From: a bacterium
GTDB lineage: Bacteria; Pseudomonadota; Alphaproteobacteria; Acetobacterales; Acetobacteraceae
Assembly: GCA_026224825.1 (NCBI GenBank)
Contig: JAMFRO010000098.1
Location: 17,846 to 81,845, forward strand
Direction of reading: 5' to 3'
DNA length: 64,000 bases
Position 1 is the first letter of the stretch; each line of letters begins with the position of its first letter. Below the pieces are notes generated by a model that searched no databases, was not told the origin of the DNA, and worked only from the letters and a program-made list of their open reading frames with translations. Made by a program: the position numbers and the translations under genes. Of the stretch, positions 52,773 through 62,442 are shown in pieces.

Positions 52773-54290
52773 TCAGCCGGTGAAAGGTTTGGTCTCGGTA
52801 AAACTCTTCCAGCGTTTGGCGAGCTGTTTGTCATCCGCGCTGGCGGCATGGGCGCACCAGCCGAGTACGATGCCTATGGCGCGCGCTTTATCCGGCGTGC
52901 TGCCGTCCAGCCGGGCCAGTAGCACTTCGGCGGTGGCGAGGTCGTTGAGCAGGCCTAGCTCTTCCTGCAATTGCGCTGCGGTGCGGTTATACTTGCGGAT
53001 TTTGCCGTGCCCCTCGAACAGCCCGCCGAAGAGATCGGCCGCGTAGCGCAGTTTTTTTAGCTCGATGCGGGTGAGGTGGCGCTCATGCGCGCCGGTGCGC
53101 ATGAGGTGTTTTCCGGTTTTGCGTACTTTGCGGTGCAGCCTGGTGAGGTTGGCGGCGGCGAAATTTTGCGCCGGTGCCGTGAGATCCGCCAGGCCTTCCA
53201 CCGGCAGGCCATTGCGCCAGCCATGCCCGGCGAGGAAGACTTCTATCCGTAGTAGGAAGATTGTGGTGGCGGGGTCGGCCAGGAGGTTTCGCACGGCGCC
53301 GTAGCCGGCGGCGCGGTAATCCGCGCATTGCTGGAGCATGGGCGCGAAACCGGGCTCGTGGGGGAAGGACGTCAACGGCCCGGCGCGCAGGAGCGCGGTG
53401 AAAACATCCCAGTTGCGGGCCTCGCCCATCAGGTTGGCGATGCGCTTAGCCTCGTCGCGGAAGGCGCAAAAATCCGGCGCGGAAAAGCTGCGGTTGAACA
53501 GGCCGAGGACCGAGCGCAGGCGGCGCATGGCGACGCGCATCTGGTGTACCGCCTCCACCTCCGTGCCTTGGGCAAAGACCGGCCAGTTGGCGGTGAACTG
53601 GGTGAGGCAGGATTGGGTGAGTGCCACCACCGCATCATCCAGGCAGATGGGGCCGGTGAGGCCCGGCCCGGCTTTGACAATGCTGGGGCGCGTGGCGCCG
53701 GTGGCCCAGATGCCGCGCTGCGTGAGGCTGGCGGGCTGCAGGGTGAGGCCGTGTTGTTCCGCGAGGGTGAGGGCGAGCTGGTAGGTGTCCGCGGCGGGAC
53801 CGTGCAGTTCCAGCTCGCGGAGGGGCAGTTTTTCGGTGGCCGTCTGGATGTGCCCGGTTTCGAAATGCAGCTCGACCGGGCCGGCGCGGCGGGTGAGGCG
53901 TTTGATCTGGGTGGTGAAGGCGGGGGTGAGAGGCTCGCTTTGGAGCAGCTCGGCCAAGGGCTCGTCCCAGCCGGGGCCGAAGGCGGCGGCATCGGGGATA
54001 GCCTCCGGGATGGCGGCGGTGATGCTGGTCTCACCGTGGCGCAGGGTTTGGGCGTGGCCACGCCTGGTACGGGTGATGCTGAGTTCAAAACCGTGGCGCA
54101 GCAAAGTGAGGCTGGGGGTGTCGTACCAGGTCTCGGTGAGGTTGCGGCCGCGCAAAGGGCTGGCGGGGGCGTCCAGGGCCGGGTTTTCGGCAATGGCAGC
54201 AGCAGCGGCAGTTAGGGTAAAACGGATCGTGGCCGTGGGAGGGGCGGGTTCAGCCTCGGGCGGCGCCGGTGGTGTCTCGCTGCTATGCAT
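52773..54290 (-). CDS. CYTH-CHAD domain protein
   Basis: A 505-residue protein with an N-terminal CYTH (triphosphate tunnel) domain, here somewhat degenerate (TETWYDTPSLTLLRHGFELS; VELHFETGHI; LRELELHGPAADTYQLALTL), and a C-terminal CHAD helical domain with conserved histidines (EVEAVHQMRVAMRRLRSVL; LTRLHRKVRKTGKHL; THLTRIELKKLRYAADLF-type). CHAD domains bind polyphosphate and CYTH domains act on triphosphates, so a polyphosphate-related role is likely. The GxExEx signature of CYTH is not obvious at the very N-terminus, so catalysis is uncertain. Confidence 0.88.
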   Translation of the reverse strand: MHSSETPPAPPEAEPAPPTATIRFTLTAAAAAIAENPALDAPASPLRGRNLTETWYDTPSLTLLRHGFELSITRTRRGHAQTLRHGETSITAAIPEAIPDAAAFGPGWDEPLAELLQSEPLTPAFTTQIKRLTRRAGPVELHFETGHIQTATEKLPLRELELHGPAADTYQLALTLAEQHGLTLQPASLTQRGIWATGATRPSIVKAGPGLTGPICLDDAVVALTQSCLTQFTANWPVFAQGTEVEAVHQMRVAMRRLRSVLGLFNRSFSAPDFCAFRDEAKRIANLMGEARNWDVFTALLRAGPLTSFPHEPGFAPMLQQCADYRAAGYGAVRNLLADPATTIFLLRIEVFLAGHGWRNGLPVEGLADLTAPAQNFAAANLTRLHRKVRKTGKHLMRTGAHERHLTRIELKKLRYAADLFGGLFEGHGKIRKYNRTAAQLQEELGLLNDLATAEVLLARLDGSTPDKARAIGIVLGWCAHAASADDKQLAKRWKSFTETKPFTG

Positions 54291-54314
54291 GGGGGCAGGA
54301 TAGCCAGCCCGGGC

Positions 54315-54356
54315 CCGGAGGGCCAGTCATTGTATGAACCGGAGGGCCACTCATTG
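54315..54356. repeat. Tandem 24-bp repeat at the GT39 gene end
   Basis: CCGGAGGGCCAGTCATTG (54315-54332) recurs at 54339-54356 with one change (C for G). The second copy contains the stop of the downstream-reading GT39 gene, so the repeat duplicates the stop-codon region. Confidence 0.8.
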
Positions 54357-55892
54357 CACGAGGAAGATGCCGATATGCTGGGCGCAAGCGGCGGAAAGCG
54401 ACCAGGGACCGGTGAACACGCCGGAGACATATAGCCTGTCCGGCCGGCCTGCGCAGAAGACCCCAAGCCCGGCCAGGTTGGCGGTGATGGTTTCGCGCCG
54501 TTGCAGGCGAATGCCGGGGGGCAGGTTGACGTCGCCCTCCAGCGGGGCGGCCAGAATGCTGCCGGCGGGCGGGGGGGCGAGCACGTCAATCTCCCTCATG
54601 CCCTGCCTTGTGGCGTAATATTGCCAACCCCAATGCCCGGCCGCGATGAGCTTTACGCCCGGCATGCTGGCGGGAATGGCTTCGGCCTGGGTGCGGAAGA
54701 AGACGGCGGTGCGGTAGTCTGACAGGCCGAGGCCGAGCGAGAGCAGCGCGCTAAGCCCCAGGGCGAAAATGCGCGCAGGGCGGGTGGGCTGCAGGGTTCG
54801 GGCGGCGAGCAAGGTGAGCGGGGGCAGGATGAGCAGAAAATGCCGGGCCGCGATGAACGGGGCGAATGCTATGTAAAACCCGGTGGTGATGATGAGCCAG
54901 AGCCAGAGGAGGCGGCCGCTGGTATCGGCTGGCAGGCGCAGCAGGAGGAGCAGTGCTGCGCCGTTGAGCGCGAAGCCGGTGAACAGCAGGGCGTCGGAGA
55001 TCTGGTCCGGGATGATGTGGCAGGCAACGCCGGTAACCAGAAGCAAGAACCCGGCGGCGCAGATGGGGTAGGCGCGCTCCGTGATGAGGCGGCGCTGGAC
55101 CAGGGCGCTGATGCCGAAGGGGCACAAGGCGCCGGCGGTGAGCGCCCAGGCGCCGGCGCGCAAGGCGATGCGGTGCAGGGAGAAGAAATGCATCGGCATT
55201 TCCTGGGAGCTGCCGCTGCGGGGGACATCGCCCAATATGTGGATGCCGCCGTAATCCCACCAGTTGAAGGCGGACCACGCGGCAATGGCGGCCAGCGGCG
55301 TGGCGAGGGTGAGCAAAGCGGCCGGGCGGCGGGCCAGTAACGGGGCCGCCGCCAGCAAAGGCAGCAGGCAGAGCGAACTGTATTTGGTGAGGATGGCGGC
55401 GGCACAGGCCAGCCCGGCCAGAGCGAAACGGCCTTCCAGCAGTGTTACGAAAAATGCCAGCCAGAGGCTCAGCAAAGGGACATCGACCATCAGATTCTGT
55501 TCGTCGAAGAAGGCCGGGTTAAGGGCGAGCAGGGCTGTGACAAACAAGGCCTGGTCCGGCACGAAACGCCTGGCGAGGCGGTACATGAGCCAGATGGCCG
55601 CGCCGGTGAAGAGGGACTGCAGCGTGTGCATGGCAATCTCGGAGACGCCGAAGAGGCGGCCCCAGCCGGCGAGAGCGTAGAAATACAGATGCGGCTGGTT
55701 GGTGGCGGCGATGGGCTCGGGCGTGCCGGTCCAGTTAAGCAGGCCGCGCATCGGGTGCAGCGGATGGGCGGCGATCCATTGCGCGATGAGGAGATGGGCT
55801 GCGTCGTCCATATGGTAGGGTTTGGTGAGGTTATAGGCCGTGGCGGCGAGCCAGAGGGCGAACAGGCACCAGTTGTCGCGCTTTTGCGTCAT
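54351..55892 (-). CDS. GT39-family (ArnT/PMT-like) membrane glycosyltransferase
   Basis: A 513-residue polytopic protein. After helix 1 comes TKPYHMDDAAHLLIAQWIAA (the acidic DD motif of GT-C enzymes), then NQPHLYFYALAGWGRLFG (xxPxLYF), LNPAFFDEQNLMVDVPLLSL (second acidic loop) and about ten helices. The family uses polyprenyl-phosphate sugars; target unknown. The C-terminal 90 residues are soluble. It is the second GT-C enzyme in the window (see 6591) but the two are not closely alike. Confidence 0.83.
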   Translation of the reverse strand: MTQKRDNWCLFALWLAATAYNLTKPYHMDDAAHLLIAQWIAAHPLHPMRGLLNWTGTPEPIAATNQPHLYFYALAGWGRLFGVSEIAMHTLQSLFTGAAIWLMYRLARRFVPDQALFVTALLALNPAFFDEQNLMVDVPLLSLWLAFFVTLLEGRFALAGLACAAAILTKYSSLCLLPLLAAAPLLARRPAALLTLATPLAAIAAWSAFNWWDYGGIHILGDVPRSGSSQEMPMHFFSLHRIALRAGAWALTAGALCPFGISALVQRRLITERAYPICAAGFLLLVTGVACHIIPDQISDALLFTGFALNGAALLLLLRLPADTSGRLLWLWLIITTGFYIAFAPFIAARHFLLILPPLTLLAARTLQPTRPARIFALGLSALLSLGLGLSDYRTAVFFRTQAEAIPASMPGVKLIAAGHWGWQYYATRQGMREIDVLAPPPAGSILAAPLEGDVNLPPGIRLQRRETITANLAGLGVFCAGRPDRLYVSGVFTGPWSLSAACAQHIGIFLVQ

Positions 55893-56029
55893 GCGGCCCA
55901 GGGTAGACGAGCGGCATGCGAAATCAACATGACCGGGCGGGGTTATTTGAGGAAAGCGGTTGTGGTGGTCACGGTGGTAATCATATCTAAGGGGCTATTT
56001 GACGCCGATTTAGTAGAATTGAGCTGAGC

Positions 56030-56899
56030 ATGAACATGGTGAATGACCCGTATAAGACGCTTGGTGTGGCGAAGGATGCGACTGCTACCCAGATACGTGC
56101 TGCGTATCGCAAGCTGGCCAAGCAGCACCACCCGGATTTGAACCCGGGCGATAAGAAGGCGGAGGAGGCGTTTAAGACCGCGTCTTCGGCCAATGATATT
56201 TTGTCCGACCCTGAGAAACGGGCGCGGTATGACCGGGGCGAGATTGACGGCGCAGGCAATGAGCAGGCACCGCGGGGCGGGGGCGGGCGGGGCGCTGCGG
56301 CCGGGTTCGGCGGGGCGGGGTTTGAGGATATATTCTCGAATATTTTCGAGCAGCGCACGCGCGGGCCGGCGCGCGGGCCGGACGACCGCTATACGCTGAA
56401 GGTGGATTTTCTGGAGGCCGTGAACGGCGGTACCAAGCGGATTACGCTGCCTGATGGCCAGGGTATGGATGTTAAAATCCCCCCCGGCACCAAGGAGGGC
56501 GATGTGCTGCGGCTACGGGGCCGTGGGCAGCCGGGGCGCAATGGCGGGCCGCAGGGGGATGGGCTCATCGAGGTGCAGGTGGCGCCGCATAGATTTTTCC
56601 GCCGCGAGGATAGGAATTTGTTTCTCGACCTGCCGATATCGCTGAAGGAGGCGGTGCTGGGGGCGAAAGTGACCGTGCCTACGCCGAACGGCGATGTGGT
56701 GATGACGGTGAAGCCGCATACGGAGAGTGGGGTGGAAATGCGCCTGCGCGGGCGCGGGGTGCCGGCGCATGGGAATACGCATGCGGGGGATTTGCATGTG
56801 AAGTTGAATATGGTGGTGGGGCCGGTGGATGCTGGGTTGGAGGATTTTTTACGGGGGTGGGAGCAGGTGGGGTTTAATCCACGGGGTGGGTTGGGGTAG
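56030..56899 (+). CDS. DnaJ/CbpA-type co-chaperone (no zinc finger)
   Basis: A 289-residue J-protein: J domain DPYKTLGVAKDATATQIRAA...KLAKQHHPDLNPGD with the HPD tripeptide at about residues 34-36, a G-rich linker (RGGGGRGAAAGFGGAGF), and two C-terminal substrate-binding domains (VKIPPGTKEGDVLRLRGRGQ; LDLPISLKEAVLGAKVTVPT). The zinc-finger region of DnaJ is absent, as in CbpA. It stimulates DnaK. Start at 56030 or 56036 (both ATG). Confidence 0.93.
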   Translation: MNMVNDPYKTLGVAKDATATQIRAAYRKLAKQHHPDLNPGDKKAEEAFKTASSANDILSDPEKRARYDRGEIDGAGNEQAPRGGGGRGAAAGFGGAGFEDIFSNIFEQRTRGPARGPDDRYTLKVDFLEAVNGGTKRITLPDGQGMDVKIPPGTKEGDVLRLRGRGQPGRNGGPQGDGLIEVQVAPHRFFRREDRNLFLDLPISLKEAVLGAKVTVPTPNGDVVMTVKPHTESGVEMRLRGRGVPAHGNTHAGDLHVKLNMVVGPVDAGLEDFLRGWEQVGFNPRGGLG

Positions 56900-57064
56900 G
56901 CAGCGCAATCAGCCGTTTACGCTTGCAGCATCTGCACGGCATCCAAGGCACGAAGGTCCCAGGTGTTGGCTACATTCTGGGGCCACTGGCAGCGACCATC
57001 AGAACGATATGAAAATGACAGATGTGAGAGTGAGGCATTAGCCCCCAGGAGCAAAAGTTTTTTG

Positions 57065-57088
57065 GCTACTTTTTTTCAAAAAAGTAGC
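57065..57088. terminator. A/T-rich palindromic bidirectional terminator
   Basis: GCTACTTTTTT and AAAAAAGTAGC form a perfect 11-bp stem with a two-base loop between convergent dnaJ-like and pdxJ genes. It has T-runs for both strands. The rest of the 196-bp gap (56900-57095) holds nothing else I can recognise. Confidence 0.75.
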
Positions 57089-57095
57089 TGCTTCC

Positions 57096-57818
57096 TTATA
57101 ACCTTGCTTCGATCATAAGCCGTTTCATCTCAGCAATGGCATTCGGCAGCCCGATCAGCAAAGCCTCGCCGATGAGGTAGTGGCCGATGTTGAGTTCGAT
57201 CACTTCTGGTAGTGCGGCGACGAGCTGGACGTTGGAGAAGGTGAGCCCGTGGCCGGCGTGGCATTCGAGGCCGAGTTTCGTCGTGAGGGTTGCCGCCGCG
57301 CGCAGGCGGGCGATCTCATTCGGCCTGCCGTTGGCGTAGGCGCCGGTGTGCAGTTCCACCACATGGGCGCCTATCTCGGCGGCGGCTTCCACCTGGGCGG
57401 GGTCGGGGTCGATGAAGAGGGAGACGCGGATGCCGGCGTCGTGCAGCCGGGAGATGTCCTGGCGCAGCGAGGCGCGGCGGCTGACGACGTCCAGCCCGCC
57501 TTCGGTGGTGATCTCGGCGCGGCGTTCGGGCACGATGCAGACGCCGTGTGGTTTGAGGCGGGTGGCGATGCCGAGCATGTCCGCCGTGGCGGCCATCTCG
57601 AAATTCACCGGCTTGCCGGCCCAGGCGCAGATGGCCTCGGCATCGGCATCGCGGATGTGGCGGCGGTCTTCACGCAGGTGGATGGTGATGCCGTCCATGC
57701 CCGAGCCGACCAGCGCTTTCGCGATGGTCAGGGGGTCTGGGTGGGCGCCGCCGCGCGCGTTGCGCACGGTGGCGACATGGTCGAGGTTGACGCCGAGGCG
57801 GATGGGGGCGAGGGCCAT
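57096..57818 (-). CDS. pdxJ: Pyridoxine 5'-phosphate synthase
   Basis: A 240-residue TIM-barrel enzyme joining 1-deoxyxylulose-5-phosphate and 3-amino-2-oxopropyl phosphate to pyridoxine phosphate. Signatures: RLGVNLDHVATVRNARGG at the start, GITIHLREDRRHI, NFEMAATADML, VCIVPERRAEITTEGGLDV, LFIDPDPAQVEAAAEIGA, VELHTGAYA, CHAGHGLTFSNV and ELNIGHYLIGEAL. ATG 57818, two bases after the lpd stop, so translated together with lpd. Confidence 0.97.
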   Translation of the reverse strand: MALAPIRLGVNLDHVATVRNARGGAHPDPLTIAKALVGSGMDGITIHLREDRRHIRDADAEAICAWAGKPVNFEMAATADMLGIATRLKPHGVCIVPERRAEITTEGGLDVVSRRASLRQDISRLHDAGIRVSLFIDPDPAQVEAAAEIGAHVVELHTGAYANGRPNEIARLRAAATLTTKLGLECHAGHGLTFSNVQLVAALPEVIELNIGHYLIGEALLIGLPNAIAEMKRLMIEARL

Positions 57819-57820
57819 GG

Positions 57821-59212
<1,392 letters not shown>

Positions 59213-59296
59213 AACCGCGCCCCCCAAAACATGCTGCTCGTCCAATAGCGGGGCATCCGTCATCGGGCAATCTGCACTCGTGCGGGGCTGGTTTAC

Positions 59297-59540
59297 GGAA
59301 AAAGGCTGGGGCTCCGCCCCTGACCCCGCTGGGGCCGTCGTGCGAAGCACGCCTCCGGCGTGACGGCCCCAGACCCCCACTACTTCGGCATTGTAGAGAG
59401 GGGAGGGTAAGCTCGGCTAGGACATCGGCACGTAGTGCCGGTCCTAGCCGAGCTTACCCTCCCCTCTCTACAATGCCGGGTGGGATCCAAGGGCCCTTCG
59501 GCCCTTGGCGGGGTCAGGGGCGGAGCCCCAGCCTTTTTCC
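59297..59540. repeat. Nested modular palindrome, copy C, with a different core
   Basis: Outer arms 59297-59329 and 59508-59540 are a perfect 33-bp stem (GGAAAAAGGCTGGGGCTCCG...). The core differs from copies A, B and D: arms 59386-59423 and 59441-59478 form a perfect 38-bp stem (GTAAGCTCGGCTAGGAC at its inner end) capped by CGGCACGTAGTGCCG. The left arm carries the same hairpin module (59335-59365) as copy B; the right arm keeps the CCAAGGGCCCTTCGG part seen on the left of A and B. Fills the 335-bp gap between the YqjE-like gene and lpdA. Confidence 0.93.
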
Positions 59541-59547
59541 TTAAAAC

Positions 59548-59937
59548 CTACTCCGCACGGGTGAAGTATTCCGTGACGATGCCCGCCAATAGGGACAGCA
59601 GCACGGCGCGTTTGGGGTCGCGGCGGATGAAGAGGTTGGCCAGGCTTGTCAGCATGGCGATGGTGCTGGTGGCTTCGCCGAACAGGTCTGGTTGGCGGCG
59701 GCGGACGCGGCCGAAGATGAGGGCGCCGGCGAGGAGGACCTGGGCGGCGATGAAGAGGAGGGCCAGCGCGGTGAGGGCGGCGGCGGGGGCCGCACCCCAG
59801 TGTTGATCGATGAATATGAAGAGGGCGACGGCGAGGAGGAGGAGGGCGGCGAGTACCAGGCAGAACACGGTTGTAGCGAGCGCCACCCAGAGGGCGGCGC
59901 TCTTCAGTGTGAAGCCGGCGTAGCGGACGAGGCTCAT
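59548..59937 (-). CDS. YqjE/holin-superfamily small membrane protein
   Basis: A 129-residue protein with two long hydrophobic stretches (ALWVALATTVFCLVLAALLL; ALTALALLFIAAQVLLAGAL) and a soluble C-terminal part. Together with the adjacent DUF883 protein it resembles the yqjD-yqjE pair of enterobacteria (ribosome/membrane-associated proteins). Function not established. Its stop lies seven bases from palindrome copy C, which may act as terminator. 11-bp gap to the upstream gene. Confidence 0.6.
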   Translation of the reverse strand: MSLVRYAGFTLKSAALWVALATTVFCLVLAALLLLAVALFIFIDQHWGAAPAAALTALALLFIAAQVLLAGALIFGRVRRRQPDLFGEATSTIAMLTSLANLFIRRDPKRAVLLSLLAGIVTEYFTRAE

Positions 59938-59948
59938 TTAGCGGGGGC

Positions 59949-60314
59949 TCATTTAATAACGGGTTTATCGACTGTGGTGCGGCGGCGCAGCAGGCTGGCT
60001 GCGAGCAGGCCGACCCCGAAGGCGATGGCGATGCTGGCGAGCGGCTTGGCGGAGATCTCGGATTCGACGCGGGCGGTGGCATCGCGGCTGCTGTCTTTGA
60101 TCTTGCCGCCGAGGCGGGTCAGCTCGTCCTCGATATTGTCGATCCGGCCACCGAGATGGCTGCTGTCGATAAAATCGGAGACGCGGTCCAGTATGTCATG
60201 GGCGTTGGTGCCCAGCTTGTCCTTCACCGCGTCCAGATTGGAGCGCAGTTTGGAGAAGTCGCGTTTCAGCGCGGCGGTGTCCGGGGTCTCGGGGATGAAA
60301 TCTGTATCATTCAT
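59949..60314 (-). CDS. DUF883 (ElaB/YqjD-like) membrane-anchored protein
   Basis: A 121-residue protein: amphipathic helix-rich region (ALKRDFSKLRSNLDAVKDKL; DNIEDELTRLGGKIKDSSRD) and a single C-terminal helix (PLASIAIAFGVGLLAASLL) followed by basic RRR, the layout of ElaB/YqjD/YgaM tail-anchored proteins that bind ribosomes in stationary phase. Divergent from the protease gene; the 195-bp gap would hold both promoters. Confidence 0.75.
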   Translation of the reverse strand: MNDTDFIPETPDTAALKRDFSKLRSNLDAVKDKLGTNAHDILDRVSDFIDSSHLGGRIDNIEDELTRLGGKIKDSSRDATARVESEISAKPLASIAIAFGVGLLAASLLRRRTTVDKPVIK

Positions 60315-60509
60315 CTGCTGGGTCTCTCCTGTTGTGTTCGAATGTCCCGCAGGCTTGCCGGGTCATACCACTATATATGTTGGGTTTACGCAATCGCTCG
60401 GGTTTGCGGCCTGCCGATGCATGTATTTATTGACATGCGGAGGTTCAGGGCTGGTGTCGCCTTGCGCGGCACGGCACGGGCTCGCTATGCCTGGGGGATG
60501 GGAGCTGAT

Positions 60510-61565
60510 GTGACCCGGACACTGGCGGCGGCGGTTTTGGCACTGGCTTTACACGGCGCTGCGCAAGCGCAGACGGAGCCGCTCGGCAGCCCGGCCTCGG
60601 CTTCGCCTCTGGGTAACCCGCCGGCCTCGCTGGCGCCGCTGGTGCGGGCGGTGGCGCCGGGCGTCGTGGGTATCGCGGTAACGGAGGCCGCAACCGGGGC
60701 AGCACCCGCACCCAAACCCGCCGATGGCACCCACCATGCGCCGCAGCCGCCGATCGGCCAGGCGGCGGGGTCTGGCTTCATCATCAGCCCGGATGGGATG
60801 ATCGTGACCAATGACCATGTGATCGCCGGGGCCGCGCAAATCACCGTAACCCTCGATAATGGCAGCCGTTATCCGGCCAGACTGGCCGGGGTGGATGATC
60901 TGACCGACATCGCAATCATTAAAATATCGTCATCTTTTCCGCTCACCCCGGCCCGCTGGGGGGATTCCAGCGCGGTGCAGGTGGGGGACTGGGTGCTGGC
61001 CGCGGGCAACCCGTTCGCGCTGGGAAATTCGTTCACCCTGGGCATCGTTTCGGCCGAGGGACGGGATATCGGCGACGGTCCTTTCAACCATTTTCTGCAG
61101 CTCGATGCGCCGATCAATCCGGGCAATTCCGGTGGACCATCGTTTAATATGCAGGGCCAGGTGATTGGAATAAACTCAGCAATAGTCTCGCCTTCCGGCG
61201 GATCGGTGGGTGTGGGGTTTGCGATTCCCAGCAATGACGCGGCGCCGATCGTGGCCGCATTGATCGCGCATGGCAGCGTTCCGCGCGGCTGGCTCGGCGT
61301 GGGGGTGGCGGATCCGCAATCAGGGGCCACCGGCGCGGTGATCACCGGGTTGGAACCAGGGGGTCCGGCGGACAAGGCAGGGCTCACCCCGGGGGAGATT
61401 GTACTGACAGTGAACGGAAAAACCGTCTCTGGCGCTGATGGGCTCACCCGTGCCATTGCTGGTTTGCAACCCGGCGTTAAGGTAGTCCTTGGGGTGAGCG
61501 GAAACGCACATATATTCCATCTACCGGTCATCGTTGGACGCCGGCCGGCACAATTGGGGGAATGA
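60510..61565 (+). CDS. DegP/HtrA-like periplasmic serine protease with one PDZ domain
   Basis: About 351 residues: signal peptide (TLAAAVLALALHGAAQAQ), trypsin-like domain with catalytic His in MIVTNDHVIAGA, Asp in VDDLTDIAIIKI, Ser in INPGNSGGPSFNM, and one PDZ domain (GWLGVGVADPQ; ITGLEPGGPADKAGLTPGE). The start is taken as GTG 60510 because GGGAG lies six bases upstream; ATG 60498 is also possible. Overlaps the response regulator by 4 bp (ATGA), so this protease, regulator and kinase form one unit, as expected for an envelope-stress system. Confidence 0.9.
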   Translation: MTRTLAAAVLALALHGAAQAQTEPLGSPASASPLGNPPASLAPLVRAVAPGVVGIAVTEAATGAAPAPKPADGTHHAPQPPIGQAAGSGFIISPDGMIVTNDHVIAGAAQITVTLDNGSRYPARLAGVDDLTDIAIIKISSSFPLTPARWGDSSAVQVGDWVLAAGNPFALGNSFTLGIVSAEGRDIGDGPFNHFLQLDAPINPGNSGGPSFNMQGQVIGINSAIVSPSGGSVGVGFAIPSNDAAPIVAALIAHGSVPRGWLGVGVADPQSGATGAVITGLEPGGPADKAGLTPGEIVLTVNGKTVSGADGLTRAIAGLQPGVKVVLGVSGNAHIFHLPVIVGRRPAQLGE

Positions 61566-62251
61566 CGATGCGGATACTCGTCGTTGAAGACGATAAGGAC
61601 GTAGCAGGGTTTGTGGTGAAGGGTCTCCGTGAGGCCGGCCACACCGTGGAACATGCGGATAACGGGCGGGACGGGCTGTTTTTGGCGGCCTCGGAGAATT
61701 TCGACGCGATCATCCTGGACCGGATGCTGCCGGGCGGCATAGACGGGCTGCGGCTGATGGAGACGTTGCGGGCGCAGGACAATGCCACGCCGGTGCTGTT
61801 CCTCTCGGCCTTGGGCCAGGTGGATGACCGGGTGAAGGGGCTGAAGGCCGGTGGTGATGACTACCTGACCAAGCCCTTCGCCTTCGCCGAGCTGCTGGCA
61901 CGGGTGGAAGCACTCACCAGGCGCGGCAAGACCGATGGGCCGATGACGCGCCTCGCCGTGGGGGATCTGGAAATGGATCTGCTCTCGCGCTCGGTGCGCC
62001 GGGGGGAGCAGAAGATAGAGCTGCAGCCGCGCGAATTCCGGCTGCTGGAATATCTGATGCGCCATGCCGGCCAGGTGGTGACGCGCACCATGCTGCTGGA
62101 AGGCGTGTGGGATTATCATTTTGACCCGCAAACCAACGTGATCGACGTGCATGTGTCGCGGTTGCGGCAGAAGATCGACAAGCCGTTCGAGCTGCCGCTG
62201 CTGCACACCGTGCGCAATGCGGGCTATATGCTGCGCGCCGAAGAGGTATAG
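61562..62251 (+). CDS. OmpR-family response regulator
   Basis: A 229-residue regulator: receiver with VVEDDKDVAGFV, phospho-acceptor Asp in AIILDRMLPGGIDG, Ser in VLFLSALG, Lys in LTKPFAFAEL; winged helix with ELQPREFRLLEYLMRHAGQV, VWDYHFDPQTNVIDVHVSRL and HTVRNAGYMLR. This is the CusR/QseB/PmrA-like branch. It shares the unusual DR(Q/M)LPGGIDG stretch with the receiver-only protein at 15025. Its stop codon abuts an inserted palindromic element, which separates it from its kinase. Confidence 0.94.
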   Translation: MTMRILVVEDDKDVAGFVVKGLREAGHTVEHADNGRDGLFLAASENFDAIILDRMLPGGIDGLRLMETLRAQDNATPVLFLSALGQVDDRVKGLKAGGDDYLTKPFAFAELLARVEALTRRGKTDGPMTRLAVGDLEMDLLSRSVRRGEQKIELQPREFRLLEYLMRHAGQVVTRTMLLEGVWDYHFDPQTNVIDVHVSRLRQKIDKPFELPLLHTVRNAGYMLRAEEV

Positions 62252-62361
62252 AGATTGTTCCAGAAGCCGCTCTGGCGGCCGCCAAGCGGCGATTTTCAGC
62301 ACTCCGGTGCACAAAGATCACCGCTTGACGGCTTAACCGGAGCGACTTCTGGAACAGTCTC
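62251..62361. repeat. MITE-like palindromic element (111 bp) between regulator and kinase
   Basis: Ends 62251-62272 (GAGATTGTTCCAGAAGCCGC...) and the complement of 62340-62361 match at 20 of 22 bases. It begins on the last base of the regulator's stop codon. A tandem 18-bp direct repeat, CTCTTAAAGCGAAATGCC, follows at 62359-62394 with one change. Similar size and end sequence (GAG-CTGTT) to the element at 19975. Length and lack of a frame suggest a non-autonomous transposable unit. Confidence 0.75.
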
Positions 62362-62442
62362 TTAAAGCGAAATGCCCTCTTAAAGCGAAGTGCCTGGGGG
62401 CTGGGCGTAACTTCAAGCAATAGGGAGTATGGCACGGCGTCC

